From JADKCL01 sp046050405 (GTDB taxonomy: Bacteria > Bacteroidota > Bacteroidia > J057 > JADKCL01), in assembly GCA_046050405.1 (NCBI GenBank), contig JBJOPY010000191.1:1-30999 (forward strand): a stretch of 30,999 nucleotides of DNA, in the 5' to 3' direction. The notes beneath the pieces are model-generated. The model saw nothing but the letters and a program-made list of their open reading frames with translations. It did not search any database and was not told the DNA's origin. A program made the translations under genes and the position numbers. Below, piece by piece: positions 8,033 to 16,323 of this stretch (the first letter of the stretch is position 1; every line of letters starts with the position of its first letter).

Positions 8033-8400
8033 GGGAGCCTGAAGCCCTCTGACTGGGACAGAGCTGGGGTGAAAGCCACCTTCACTTACCCTCGTTCAAA
8101 ACCAAGGAACCCGAAGGGATGTTTTTGTCTTTTGGGAAAGGCGGGAAACCTGGATTGGCCTTGTAGGGGGTTGGGTGAGCCACGTTTCCGCAGGAACTGC
8201 GCCGGGGTTTGACAGCCCGGAGAACCCTGCGGGCCTTCGGCGTCTCAGGTACACCTCCAGGGCGACCTGCCGTGCCCGGTTCAGGGTGTCAGGAGCCAAT
8301 GTACCCAGGCCCTCCTCCCGGCAAGTCCTGTTGAATCCTTCGGATACATTCCCGATTCTTGCGTACATTGCGCCATCATTTATTCGCAGATGTTTTTGAA
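8033..8400. other. intergenic stretch, nothing supported
   Basis: 368 nt between the ABC-F stop and the STAS start. Short frames on both strands encode Arg/Pro-rich sequence without recognisable motifs. No clear terminator with a T-tract follows the ABC-F gene. A TTTATTCG sequence near 8380 is a poor match to a -7 element for the STAS gene. Confidence 0.4.
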
Positions 8401-8799
8401 ATGAAATACTCGACAGTACTCCACGACAACTATGTGATCCTGCACTTGCAGGAAGACAAGTTGAATAGCACCCTCGCTCCAGATCTCAAGAGTGTGATGA
8501 TCATGTTCAATACGCAAGGTCAACGAAACATCATCCTGGATCTTAGCGAAGTGCAGTTTGCTGACAGCTCGGGCTTGAGTGCGCTCCTGCGTGCAAACTC
8601 ACTGTGCAGCAGCTCAAACGGGCTTTTTGTCGTGTTTGGGATCACTCCGCATGTGCGCAAGCTGATCGATATCACCCATCTGGACCGGGTCTTTACCATC
8701 CTGCCAACGCAGCAGGAGGCGATCGAGGCTGTTTTCATGCATGAAATCGAGTCTGGAATCGACGACCAAGATTCCGATCAAGACGACGATGATCTCTGA
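8401..8799 (+). CDS. STAS-domain protein (anti-sigma factor antagonist type)
   Basis: 132 residues. One STAS domain covers about residues 1-110: MKYSTVLHDNYVILHLQED, then RNIILDLSEVQFADSSGLSA, where DSSG matches the phosphorylation site of SpoIIAA-type antagonists, and GLFVVFGITPHVRKLIDIT. The C-terminus is a highly acidic tail, DDQDSDQDDDDL. STAS antagonists bind an anti-sigma kinase when the serine is unphosphorylated. No partner kinase or phosphatase gene is in this window. A STAS gene just before ribonuclease Z is, as I recall, a common arrangement in Bacteroidota, which suggests a conserved link. ATG 8401 chosen; the 14-residue upstream extension is unlike the family. Confidence 0.87.
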   Translation: MKYSTVLHDNYVILHLQEDKLNSTLAPDLKSVMIMFNTQGQRNIILDLSEVQFADSSGLSALLRANSLCSSSNGLFVVFGITPHVRKLIDITHLDRVFTILPTQQEAIEAVFMHEIESGIDDQDSDQDDDDL

Positions 8800-9046
8800 G
8801 GCATGGAGGGCTCATTCCCTTGGTTCAGCCCTGTCTGCTTCCGGGGAGGGGTATATGCGTGATTGCCACGGATTTGACCGTTGATCCTCATTATTTGTAG
8901 GGGGGTACGGTGAAACGTAGGTCTATTTTCCCTATTTTGATCCGTTTCTGGCAAGGGTGGTCGCTTGCGAAGATGGGGTTGCCGCGAACTGTTCGCTTTC
9001 TATCCGCATAGAGGGCATTGTCAATCCGCAATGAGGCGCGTGAGTC

Positions 9047-9970
9047 ATGTTTGATGTACATATCCTGGGTAGCAGCTCCGCCACCCCCGCATATTCCCGG
9101 TTTACCTCATCGCAGGTAGTCCACTACAATGACCGGTACTATCTCATCGACTGCGGTGAAGGGACGCAGATGCAGTTGCAGAAATATCATGTCAAGTATT
9201 CCCGCATCGACGGGCTGTTCATTTCGCATCTCCACGGTGACCATATGCTGGGGGCACCCGGGCTATTGTCGTCGCTGAGCATATATGAACGAACCAAGCC
9301 GCTTCCTGTGTTTGCCCCGAGGGGCCTTCTGGAGATTCTGGAGATGGTCTTCCGATATTCCGACACCGTCCTGCGCTATGCCATCGAGTTCCATGCCCTG
9401 GAGGACTTCGCGCCGGGGGAGGTGATTTTTTCCTCCGATCGTCTGGAGGTGGTTTCCATTCCCTTGCGTCATCGTAGCTTCTGTAGGGGATTTCTGTTTC
9501 GCGAGCGAAACAAGCGACGGAAGTTTGACTATTTCAAAGCCAAGTCGCTCGATGTCCCCAAGGAGTACTTCCACCTGCTGAAGCAGGAAAGGGATGTGAC
9601 TTTGCCCGACGGCCGGCCGATTCTCGCGAATGACCTCCTGTTTGAGCGCGAAGCCCTGTACTCCTATGCCTACTGCAGCGACACGATGCCCGACCCTGCT
9701 TTGATCGGCTATATCCGGGATGTGACACTCCTGTACCACGAGGCGACCTTCTCCGATGACATGCGTGAGAGGGCGTACGAAACCCATCATAGCACGGCAC
9801 GCGACGCAGGCCTTGCCGCCCGGAATGCAGGTGCCAAGCGGCTCATCATTGGGCATTTCAGTGCCCGGTACCGTGATCTGGATCCGTTGCTGAAGGAGGC
9901 CATGTCAGAGTTCCCGAACACTGAGCTCGCCCTCGAGGGCAGGGTTTTTAATCTTAAAACCAATGAATAG
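9047..9970 (+). CDS. rnz: ribonuclease Z (tRNA 3' endonuclease)
   Basis: 307 residues, the usual length for short-form RNase Z, which cleaves pre-tRNA after the discriminator base so that CCA can be added. It has the metallo-beta-lactamase fold with all zinc ligands: HLHGDH (61-66), His142 in PLRHRSF, Asp212 in YCSDT and His270 in GHFSARY. The flexible exosite region lies around 150-185 (FRERNKRRKFDYFKA). The HEATF motif (231-235) and THHSTARDAG (247-256), typical of the family, are present. The start ATG at 9047 gives the canonical MFDVHILGSSSATP opening. It lies 247 nt downstream of the STAS gene, so co-transcription is possible but not shown. Confidence 0.96.
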   Translation: MFDVHILGSSSATPAYSRFTSSQVVHYNDRYYLIDCGEGTQMQLQKYHVKYSRIDGLFISHLHGDHMLGAPGLLSSLSIYERTKPLPVFAPRGLLEILEMVFRYSDTVLRYAIEFHALEDFAPGEVIFSSDRLEVVSIPLRHRSFCRGFLFRERNKRRKFDYFKAKSLDVPKEYFHLLKQERDVTLPDGRPILANDLLFEREALYSYAYCSDTMPDPALIGYIRDVTLLYHEATFSDDMRERAYETHHSTARDAGLAARNAGAKRLIIGHFSARYRDLDPLLKEAMSEFPNTELALEGRVFNLKTNE

Positions 9971-10067
9971 CGGGTCTAGAAGCCGTCTGTCCCGAAAAGG
10001 GGGTGGAGTGTTCCCGGCACCGAGCCGATGCTGAGTCCCGCCATGCCGGCCCCAAGGTTGCGGGATT

Positions 10068-11504
10068 TCACGATTGACATCCGTGCGACGCTTCCATGGA
10101 AGGCTGCTCCTGGTGGGCGGGCTTCCGGTTTTTCAGCGAAACTAGGGCGGCAACCTCCGACAGCATCAGCATGAGCATCGGTACGATGTAGGGTGACAAA
10201 AAGCGGGGCTTGTAAGTCAGGTACACGAAGTGGAACACCAGCGGAATCGCGGTGACCAGGCCCAAGGCCAGCAAGTCCCAGCGTTTCCGGCACCGGATCC
10301 AGAGGACGGCGGCGGCAGTGAGGACCCCCCACCACAGCCACCAGAGGACCGGCATGTAAACGTTCCCGAAATCCAGGCTCCTCCATATCGTGGGGATGCG
10401 CCCCGCCCTGTCTTTCAGGCTGTAATGGTATGTCGCTGCCATGAGGCTGTCCAGGTAGTCGTATTCCTTCTGCGGATGGTAGTAGTGCAAACCGGGTGTG
10501 AACCGATAGTCGAGGTAATTGAGGGAATGGATCGTTTCAATGTTGTCCTTCACGAATCGGCACTCGGCCTGCCAGAAGTGGCCTGCCAGAATCTTGGATC
10601 CCACTGCACCGAACAGGCTGTCACAGGCATTGATGCCACGGTTGGCGGGATACCCCGCCGATTCCCATTCCGAGACGCAATCCTTGTAGCCGAGATGGCT
10701 GAGTTCCATTCTCGTCTCATGGTGCTGAACCATGCCGCCATGCCGGAAGATATAGGGATGTACGAAACGGGAAAACGCAGGAATCCCCGCCTCGGTGCTG
10801 TCGTAAAGTGCGGAGGAAAAGTCCCATCGGACCCTGCCCTCCACGGTGAAGACGTCTCCGTCGTTGATGATCCGTTGCCCGATGTACACGAATGCATAGC
10901 AAGCGGCAAATGGCAGGACCGCAATGGCCACAGCAGCCCACCGACGAAGGAGGGGCGTGGCTGTGCGGGACAGGATCAGGCCGAACAGCGGGAGATGGAT
11001 CATCGCACTGAGCTTGCCCATCAAGCAGAGACCCAGCATCGCCCCGAACAATGCCGCCGATGGCCCATCGCCCTGTTCCATCCACAGCAGGAGCATCGCC
11101 AGGCTCAGGAAGGTGAAGCTGGTGAACATGCTCTCGGCCAGCATCGAGTGGTTGTAAAACATCGTCACAGGCTCGGCCGCTGCGATCGCCAGTGCAACAT
11201 AGAGTAGCACAGCATTTTGCCGGAATAGCACATTCGCCAGAAAAGAGGCCGCCCCAGCATAGAGAAGGCATTGCAAACCGACGATGAACCAGACATTGGG
11301 CCAGATTTTGGTACAGAGGGCAATGTAGATGTTGAGCAGGGGGTTGTGGTAGATGTCCCAGGTCAGGCCGCCACGGATGAAAGAGTTGGTATCGATCTCA
11401 TAGAGCGGCGTCCCCAGTGCGAGGCATATCCACTGCGCTGCGGCGACCATCGCACAGCCCACCCAGAAGGACCGACTCCTGACGATTTCAAACGCCGTCT
11501 GCAC
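10068..11504 (-). CDS. polytopic membrane protein, GT-C glycosyltransferase-like
   Basis: 478 residues with about ten hydrophobic segments. The first is near residues 13-30 and the last near 435-455 (FLSPYIVPMLMLMLSEVAAL). After the first helix comes a loop, EIDTNSFIRGGLTWDIYHNP, with acidic residues where GT-C enzymes carry their catalytic Asp. A large soluble loop (about 225-370) is rich in Tyr, His and Trp. This suggests transfer of a sugar from a polyprenyl-phosphate donor on the periplasmic side, but no subfamily was recognised. The start codon is GTG (11502-11504). A TAATTTTC sequence at 11509-11516, one base off TAnnTTTG, lies only four nt upstream, so the start may be leaderless or further in. 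The gene converges with rnz. Confidence 0.75.
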   Translation of the reverse strand: MQTAFEIVRSRSFWVGCAMVAAAQWICLALGTPLYEIDTNSFIRGGLTWDIYHNPLLNIYIALCTKIWPNVWFIVGLQCLLYAGAASFLANVLFRQNAVLLYVALAIAAAEPVTMFYNHSMLAESMFTSFTFLSLAMLLLWMEQGDGPSAALFGAMLGLCLMGKLSAMIHLPLFGLILSRTATPLLRRWAAVAIAVLPFAACYAFVYIGQRIINDGDVFTVEGRVRWDFSSALYDSTEAGIPAFSRFVHPYIFRHGGMVQHHETRMELSHLGYKDCVSEWESAGYPANRGINACDSLFGAVGSKILAGHFWQAECRFVKDNIETIHSLNYLDYRFTPGLHYYHPQKEYDYLDSLMAATYHYSLKDRAGRIPTIWRSLDFGNVYMPVLWWLWWGVLTAAAVLWIRCRKRWDLLALGLVTAIPLVFHFVYLTYKPRFLSPYIVPMLMLMLSEVAALVSLKNRKPAHQEQPSMEASHGCQS

Positions 11505-11932
11505 AGCGGAAAATTAAGCATTCCTTTCCATAGAGCGTGGGTGGGACGCTTGGCGGTGTGCGATGGGTTCCTGGTCTCATGGGCAGGACGGCAGGAATGA
11601 TTGCGTTCAAGGCAGCCCAGAAACAAGAACTGGAGGCCGCAGGGAACTTCCCCCCGCCCGATTCACGGTTCCCGCCCCTGTCATAACAAGGGAAAAATGC
11701 CTTGAACGATCGGTTTCTGCTCCTGCCAGCCACTGGTGGCATTGGCCCCTGTGGCAGGGAACCGGCGACGAGGAAGCACCCTCTGAGTGGAATGCTGTGC
11801 GCATGAATCCTTTTTACACTGTAGAATTGTGTAGAAATTGCTTTGGCAGCGGCAAGCCGAAGCAAAATCCATGATCGGGGTGTCCAGCCGTAAGGGATGG
11901 CAATCCAGCGTATTTTATCCTAAAATTGAGCC
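11505..11932. other. divergent intergenic region with nested inverted repeat
   Basis: 428 nt between the divergent membrane-protein gene and pdxJ. It holds no supported ORF. A nested structure is visible at 11722-11758: outer arms CCTGCCA (11722-11728) and TGGCAGG (11752-11758) enclose a GCCAC-TG-GTGGC hairpin (11729-11740). It has no T-tract. Next to pdxJ, TAAAATTG (11921-11928) is one base off the -7 consensus and four nt from the start codon. Confidence 0.45.
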
Positions 11933-12646
11933 ATGGTCAAGTTAAGCGTGAACATCAACAAGTTTGCTACCCTGCGCAACGCACGGGGCGGCAACAACCC
12001 CGATGTCCTCAAAGTCGCCAGCGACTGCGAGCACTTCGGGGCAGAGGGCATTACCGTACATCCGCGTCCGGACGAGCGGCACATCCGCCGGTCGGATGTA
12101 TATGCGATCGCCAAGGCAATCTCGGTGGAGTTCAACATCGAGGGGTATCCCTCGGAGAATTTCCTGCGGCTCGTGGAGGACGTTCGTCCGACGCAGTGCA
12201 CCTTGGTTCCAGACCCTCCGGGGGTGCTCACGAGCAATGCCGGCTGGGACACTGTTCAGCACAAGATCCTTTTGCGGGACATCGTGGACCGGTTGCACGC
12301 CTTCGGGGTTCGGGTTTCGGTCTTCCTCGGAACAGACTTGGAACTCGTGGATGCAGCCAAGGAAACTGGAACCGACCGAATCGAGCTGTATACCGAGCCC
12401 TACGCGGCTGCGTATCCAGGGGATCGCGTGCAAGCGGTTGCGCCCTACATTCGTGCAGCCGTGCATGCCCAGTCCCTGAACCTCGGCATCAATGCGGGCC
12501 ATGACCTGAACCTGGAAAACCTGCGGTATTTCAAGGAGAATATAGTGCCGCTTCAGGAAGTCTCCATCGGGCATGCCTTGGTCTGCGATGCATTGTACTT
12601 GGGATTGGAAAGGACGATTCACGCATACAAAGCACAGCTGACGTGA
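11933..12646 (+). CDS. pdxJ: pyridoxine 5'-phosphate synthase
   Basis: 237 residues, the usual length. PdxJ condenses 1-deoxyxylulose 5-phosphate with 3-amino-2-oxopropyl phosphate to pyridoxine 5'-phosphate in the DXP-dependent vitamin B6 pathway. Family motifs are in order: VNINKFATLRNARGG (6-20), EGITVHPRPDERHIR (with the active-site His), EFNIEGYPSENFL (catalytic Glu), TLVPDPPGVLTSNAGWD, RIELYTEPYA (Glu), GINAGHDLN and SIGHALV (phosphate loop and His). The canonical VHLREDRRHI reads VHPRPDERHI here, as is common in Bacteroidota. The -7-like box four nt upstream of the ATG suggests a leaderless or near-leaderless message. It converges with the guanylyltransferase gene. Confidence 0.95.
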   Translation: MVKLSVNINKFATLRNARGGNNPDVLKVASDCEHFGAEGITVHPRPDERHIRRSDVYAIAKAISVEFNIEGYPSENFLRLVEDVRPTQCTLVPDPPGVLTSNAGWDTVQHKILLRDIVDRLHAFGVRVSVFLGTDLELVDAAKETGTDRIELYTEPYAAAYPGDRVQAVAPYIRAAVHAQSLNLGINAGHDLNLENLRYFKENIVPLQEVSIGHALVCDALYLGLERTIHAYKAQLT

Positions 12647-12676
12647 TGCTGCACGATCCGCGACCGGCCTGCGCCA

Positions 12677-13759
12677 TCAGGTGAGCTGAGGGCCGTGCGT
12701 TTTTTTGACCTCGCTCACCACGGCCCGGATTTGCTGCTCATCTTCCATCTTGCAGATCAGAAGGACATCCCCTGTATCGACCACCACGAACCCATTGACT
12801 CCTTGCAAGACGACCAGTTTCTTCGGATCGTTGACCTGGACCAGGTTGTTGGCTGAGTCAAACGCCATCACCTGCCCGATGACGGCGTTTCCCAGGTAAT
12901 CCTGCTCCATCTGTTCATGGACTGATCTCCAAGTACCCACATCGCTCCAGTCGAATGACGACGGGATCACATGGACGTTTTCAGCCTTTTCCATGATGCC
13001 AAGGTCGATCGACACGTTCCTGCTTCTCTCATACGCCTCTCGAATAGCAGCAGCCTCATTATCCGTATCGAGTTCTGGGTAGGTGGCGTTGAAGATCTCG
13101 AACAGGTCGGGCATGAAATCCGCAAATCCCCTCAGGATGGTCTCGGCGGAGAAGATGAACATTCCGCTGTTCCAAAGGAAATCACCGCTCTGAAGAAAGT
13201 TTTTGGCCATCTCCAATTCGGGCTTCTCGGTAAACATCTTGACCTTGTAGTAAGGGGCCGGTTCGTCATGCTCGAGGTATTGGATATAACCGTATCCGGT
13301 GTCAGGCCTGGTGGGACGAATGCCCAATGTCATGATGATCGGTTGCCTTCTGGACTCTTCCAGGCCGATGGTGACATCCTTCAGGAAATCGTCCGTATTG
13401 CGAATCAGGTAATCACTTCCGACGACCAGAATGCAGGCATCAGGATCGCGCTTCTTGATCTTGAATGCTGCGTAGGCAACGCACGGGGCCGTGTTACGCC
13501 CGACTGGCTCCAGTAATATCTCGCTGTCACGTACGCCTGGGAGATGTGACTTGACCAGATCTGCATATCGCTCATGTGTGACGATGAAAAGATTCTCCCG
13601 GGGAATGAACTGATCGAAGCGATCGTATGTCATCTGGATCATGGACTTGCCTAGGCCGAGAATATCGTGGAACTGCTTCGGCAGGCTGGTGCGGCTCATA
13701 GGCCAGAAACGACTGCCAATTCCGCCTGCCATGATGATCACGTAATCGTGTTTGCGCAT
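12677..13759 (-). CDS. mannose-1-phosphate guanylyltransferase
   Basis: 360 residues. It makes GDP-mannose from mannose-1-phosphate and GTP for surface glycans. The nucleotidyltransferase signature AGGIGSRFWPMSRTSLPKQF is at residues 11-30. Further family motifs: EPVGRNTAPCVAYAA, GSDYLI, GIRPTRPDTGYGYIQ, FTEKPELEMA, LWNSGMFIF and SSFDWSDVGTWRS. The C-terminal left-handed helix region ends KKTHGPQLT. There is no phosphomannose-isomerase domain, so it is the monofunctional type (manC/algA-like without the isomerase half). The start is at MRKHDYVIIMAGG; an upstream in-frame start at 13834 adds 25 unrelated residues. The presence of this gene and two GT-C proteins fits envelope glycan synthesis. 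Confidence 0.93.
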   Translation of the reverse strand: MRKHDYVIIMAGGIGSRFWPMSRTSLPKQFHDILGLGKSMIQMTYDRFDQFIPRENLFIVTHERYADLVKSHLPGVRDSEILLEPVGRNTAPCVAYAAFKIKKRDPDACILVVGSDYLIRNTDDFLKDVTIGLEESRRQPIIMTLGIRPTRPDTGYGYIQYLEHDEPAPYYKVKMFTEKPELEMAKNFLQSGDFLWNSGMFIFSAETILRGFADFMPDLFEIFNATYPELDTDNEAAAIREAYERSRNVSIDLGIMEKAENVHVIPSSFDWSDVGTWRSVHEQMEQDYLGNAVIGQVMAFDSANNLVQVNDPKKLVVLQGVNGFVVVDTGDVLLICKMEDEQQIRAVVSEVKKTHGPQLT

Positions 13760-14111
13760 ACTCACTTCGTTTTCACATACAAGAAGCCAAGGATCAGGCG
13801 TCTTAAGCCGCCTTTGGTCGAAAACTTCAGTCATCTACCATCCAAAAGAAACAAGGTTTCTTCTCCAAGCGATGTCCCATGGAAGGACTGTACCAAATGG
13901 GTTTCACTGGAACCACCCCTTTCTTCGTGATTTGGAGTGGATGCTGCGGTGGGAGACCAGTGAACCAAAGATGCAAGCTTCCTCTGGGAGGTGGCAAAAA
14001 TAATCTCTGTTCGTAGATTTTAAGGGGTTGTTTTCAGATTTATTTGTTATTTTAACCATTGAATAGCTGCTGTAGCTTAAAACCCTCACGGGATTAAGAA
14101 AAAAATTCGGA
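13760..14111. other. divergent intergenic region upstream of recQ
   Basis: 352 nt between the divergent guanylyltransferase and recQ genes. No ORF is supported. A short perfect inverted repeat, AAGAAAC-AAG-GTTTCTT, lies at 13846-13862. The last 100 nt before recQ are AT-rich and presumably hold its promoter; TTTATTTG around 14038 is one base off TAnnTTTG but has no well-spaced -33 element. Confidence 0.4.
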
Positions 14112-16292
14112 ATGGAAGTTTTGCAAAAAGAGGATGTCAAGGACGCACTGAAGAAATACTTTGGGTTCGATGAATTTCGTGGAAGGCAGGAAGAAGTCGT
14201 GCGCCACCTGTTGAATGGCCAAGATTGCATGGTGATCATGCCGACCGGGGCTGGAAAATCCCTGTGCTATCAGCTTCCGTCCATCGTGATGGAGGGTACC
14301 GCACTCGTGATCTCACCGCTCATTGCCCTGATGAAGAACCAAGTGGATCAGATGAGTGCCCTGGGGATCGAGGCGGGGTTCCTGAACTCGAGCATGTCTC
14401 GCACGGACTATGATGAAGTGAAGCGCAAAGCCATTGATGGCAGCTTGAAGCTGCTGTACGTCGCTCCGGAATCCCTCGTCAGGGATGAATTCATTGATTT
14501 TCTCAAGCAGGCCAGAGTGGCCTTTGTGGCGGTGGATGAAGCACACTGCATCTCGGAATGGGGGCATGATTTCCGCCCGGAATACCGGCGAATCCGTGAA
14601 ATCCTGAATCATATCCCCCATGTCCCCATCATTGCGCTCACAGCCACTGCGACTCCCAAGGTGCAGCTAGACATCCAGCAAAACCTTCAAATCCGGGATG
14701 CCAAGGTGTTCATCACCTCATTCAATCGCAGGAATCTCTACTACGAAATCAGGCCGAAGCATGATCCCGTCACGGACATGATCAAGTTCGTCAAGAAAAA
14801 TTCAGGGAAATCGGGGATCGTTTACTGCTTGAGTCGCCGCAAGGTAGAAGAGCTCTCTGACCTCTTCAAGGTGAATGGCATCAAGTCTGTGCCTTATCAC
14901 GCCGGACTGGAATCCAAGGTTCGCACCAAGCATCAGGACATGTTCCTGCAAGAGGATGTGGACGTCGTCGTGGCGACCATTGCTTTCGGGATGGGAATCG
15001 ACAAGCCAGATGTGCGGTACGTCATCCATTATGATGTACCGAAGAGCATCGAGAGCTATTATCAGGAAACTGGTCGCGCCGGACGGGACGGGCTGGAGGG
15101 CAACTGCATCCTCTACTATGACTTCAACGATATCATCAAGCTCGAAAAGTTCATGAAGGACAAGCCTGTGAGCGAACGGGAAGCGGGTCGCTTGCTGCTG
15201 TATGAGATGGCCAGCTTCTGCGAGTCTGGAATGTGTCGCCGCAAGTACATGATGCACTATTTCGGGGAGACCTTCGACCACGTGAACTGCAACGGCATGT
15301 GCGACAACTGCCGTTTCCCGAAGGAGTCCTATGATGCCACCAAGCTGGCGAAGCAGGCTTTGGCAGTTGCGAAGCAGGTCAGGGAGAAGTTTGGCATCGA
15401 CCACATGGTCAAGGTGTTGCGAGGTACGACCAGTCAGCAGGTGGTGCTGAACGAGCATCACAACCTTCCGATTTTCGGTAGGGGAAGCGAACTCAGCGAC
15501 AAGGAATGGAAGGCGGTATTCGCACAGCTCATGGTGCAGGATTACCTGGAGAAGGACATCGACGACTACGGAGTCGTCAAGCTCTCCGCCAAGGGGAACC
15601 AATATCTGGCCAAGCCGGAAACACTGCTGCTGCTGAAATTCCAAGATTTCGCAGAACTCGAGAAGCAGCGCGAGCAGGCGGAAGCCATCGCTGTCGAGGC
15701 CTTTGACCAGATTTTGTTCGACAAGCTGAAGAAGCTGAGGAAGGAGATCGCCCAGAAGAAAGGCATACCCCCGTTCGTCCTCTTCCAGGATCCAAGCCTG
15801 GAAGACATGAGCATCAAGTATCCGATTACGATGGATGAATTCCAAAATATCATCGGGGTCGGGAAAGGGAAGGCGGAGAAGTTTGCGAAGCCTTTCATGG
15901 AGATGATTCAGAAGTACGTCGAGGAGAACGACATTGAGCGGCCAGATTCATTGATCGTCAGGAAAGCCGGCAACAAGTCGATGAACAAGCTGTTCTTCAT
16001 CCAGCATGTGGATCGGAAAACCCCTCTGGATGAGATTGCGCGGCTGAAGGGTGTTTCACTTTCTGAATTGATGGAAGACTTGGAACATATTATCTACAGT
16101 GGCACCAAGCTGAACCTGGATTACTACATCAAGTCGGAAATGGACGAAGAGGTCGTGGAGGAGATTTATGACTACTTCCTTCACGCTGAAACCGATGCGC
16201 TCAATGCGGCAGAAGCGGCCTTCGGTGGCAGGTACAGCCGAGAGGAGATACAGCTCATCCGTGCGAAATTCATTTCGGAAGTCGGCAATTGA
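14112..16292 (+). CDS. recQ: ATP-dependent DNA helicase RecQ
   Basis: 726 residues, a long-form RecQ. It unwinds DNA 3'-5' in recombination and replication-fork repair. The helicase core has the Q-motif region FGFDEFRGRQEE (17-28), Walker A TGAGKS (45-50), DEAH (142-145), the RecQ-specific loop EWGHDFRPEY (149-158), TATATP, and the motif V/VI region ATIAFGMGIDKPDVRYVIH with QETGRAGRDG. A zinc-binding segment follows (MCRRKYMMHYFGE ... CNGMCDNC), then the winged-helix RQC domain. An HRDC-like domain covers roughly 530-610 (FDQILFDKLKKLRKEIAQKK). A C-terminal helical domain at about 630-720 resembles the extra helix-turn-helix seen in Bacteroidota and Bacillota RecQ. The next gene begins 13-31 nt downstream. 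Confidence 0.97.
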   Translation: MEVLQKEDVKDALKKYFGFDEFRGRQEEVVRHLLNGQDCMVIMPTGAGKSLCYQLPSIVMEGTALVISPLIALMKNQVDQMSALGIEAGFLNSSMSRTDYDEVKRKAIDGSLKLLYVAPESLVRDEFIDFLKQARVAFVAVDEAHCISEWGHDFRPEYRRIREILNHIPHVPIIALTATATPKVQLDIQQNLQIRDAKVFITSFNRRNLYYEIRPKHDPVTDMIKFVKKNSGKSGIVYCLSRRKVEELSDLFKVNGIKSVPYHAGLESKVRTKHQDMFLQEDVDVVVATIAFGMGIDKPDVRYVIHYDVPKSIESYYQETGRAGRDGLEGNCILYYDFNDIIKLEKFMKDKPVSEREAGRLLLYEMASFCESGMCRRKYMMHYFGETFDHVNCNGMCDNCRFPKESYDATKLAKQALAVAKQVREKFGIDHMVKVLRGTTSQQVVLNEHHNLPIFGRGSELSDKEWKAVFAQLMVQDYLEKDIDDYGVVKLSAKGNQYLAKPETLLLLKFQDFAELEKQREQAEAIAVEAFDQILFDKLKKLRKEIAQKKGIPPFVLFQDPSLEDMSIKYPITMDEFQNIIGVGKGKAEKFAKPFMEMIQKYVEENDIERPDSLIVRKAGNKSMNKLFFIQHVDRKTPLDEIARLKGVSLSELMEDLEHIIYSGTKLNLDYYIKSEMDEEVVEEIYDYFLHAETDALNAAEAAFGGRYSREEIQLIRAKFISEVGN

Positions 16293-16323
16293 CCGGGAAA
16301 AGTCTGTGTTCGGGAATCAAAGT

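Noticed and set aside
10230..11207. A 325-codon plus-strand open frame
   Set aside because: It is antisense to the GT-C membrane protein, which has clear hydrophobic helices; the plus-strand product is His/Gln/Arg-rich noise.
14802..15845. A 347-codon minus-strand open frame
   Set aside because: It is a shadow of recQ, whose motifs are all present in the plus frame.
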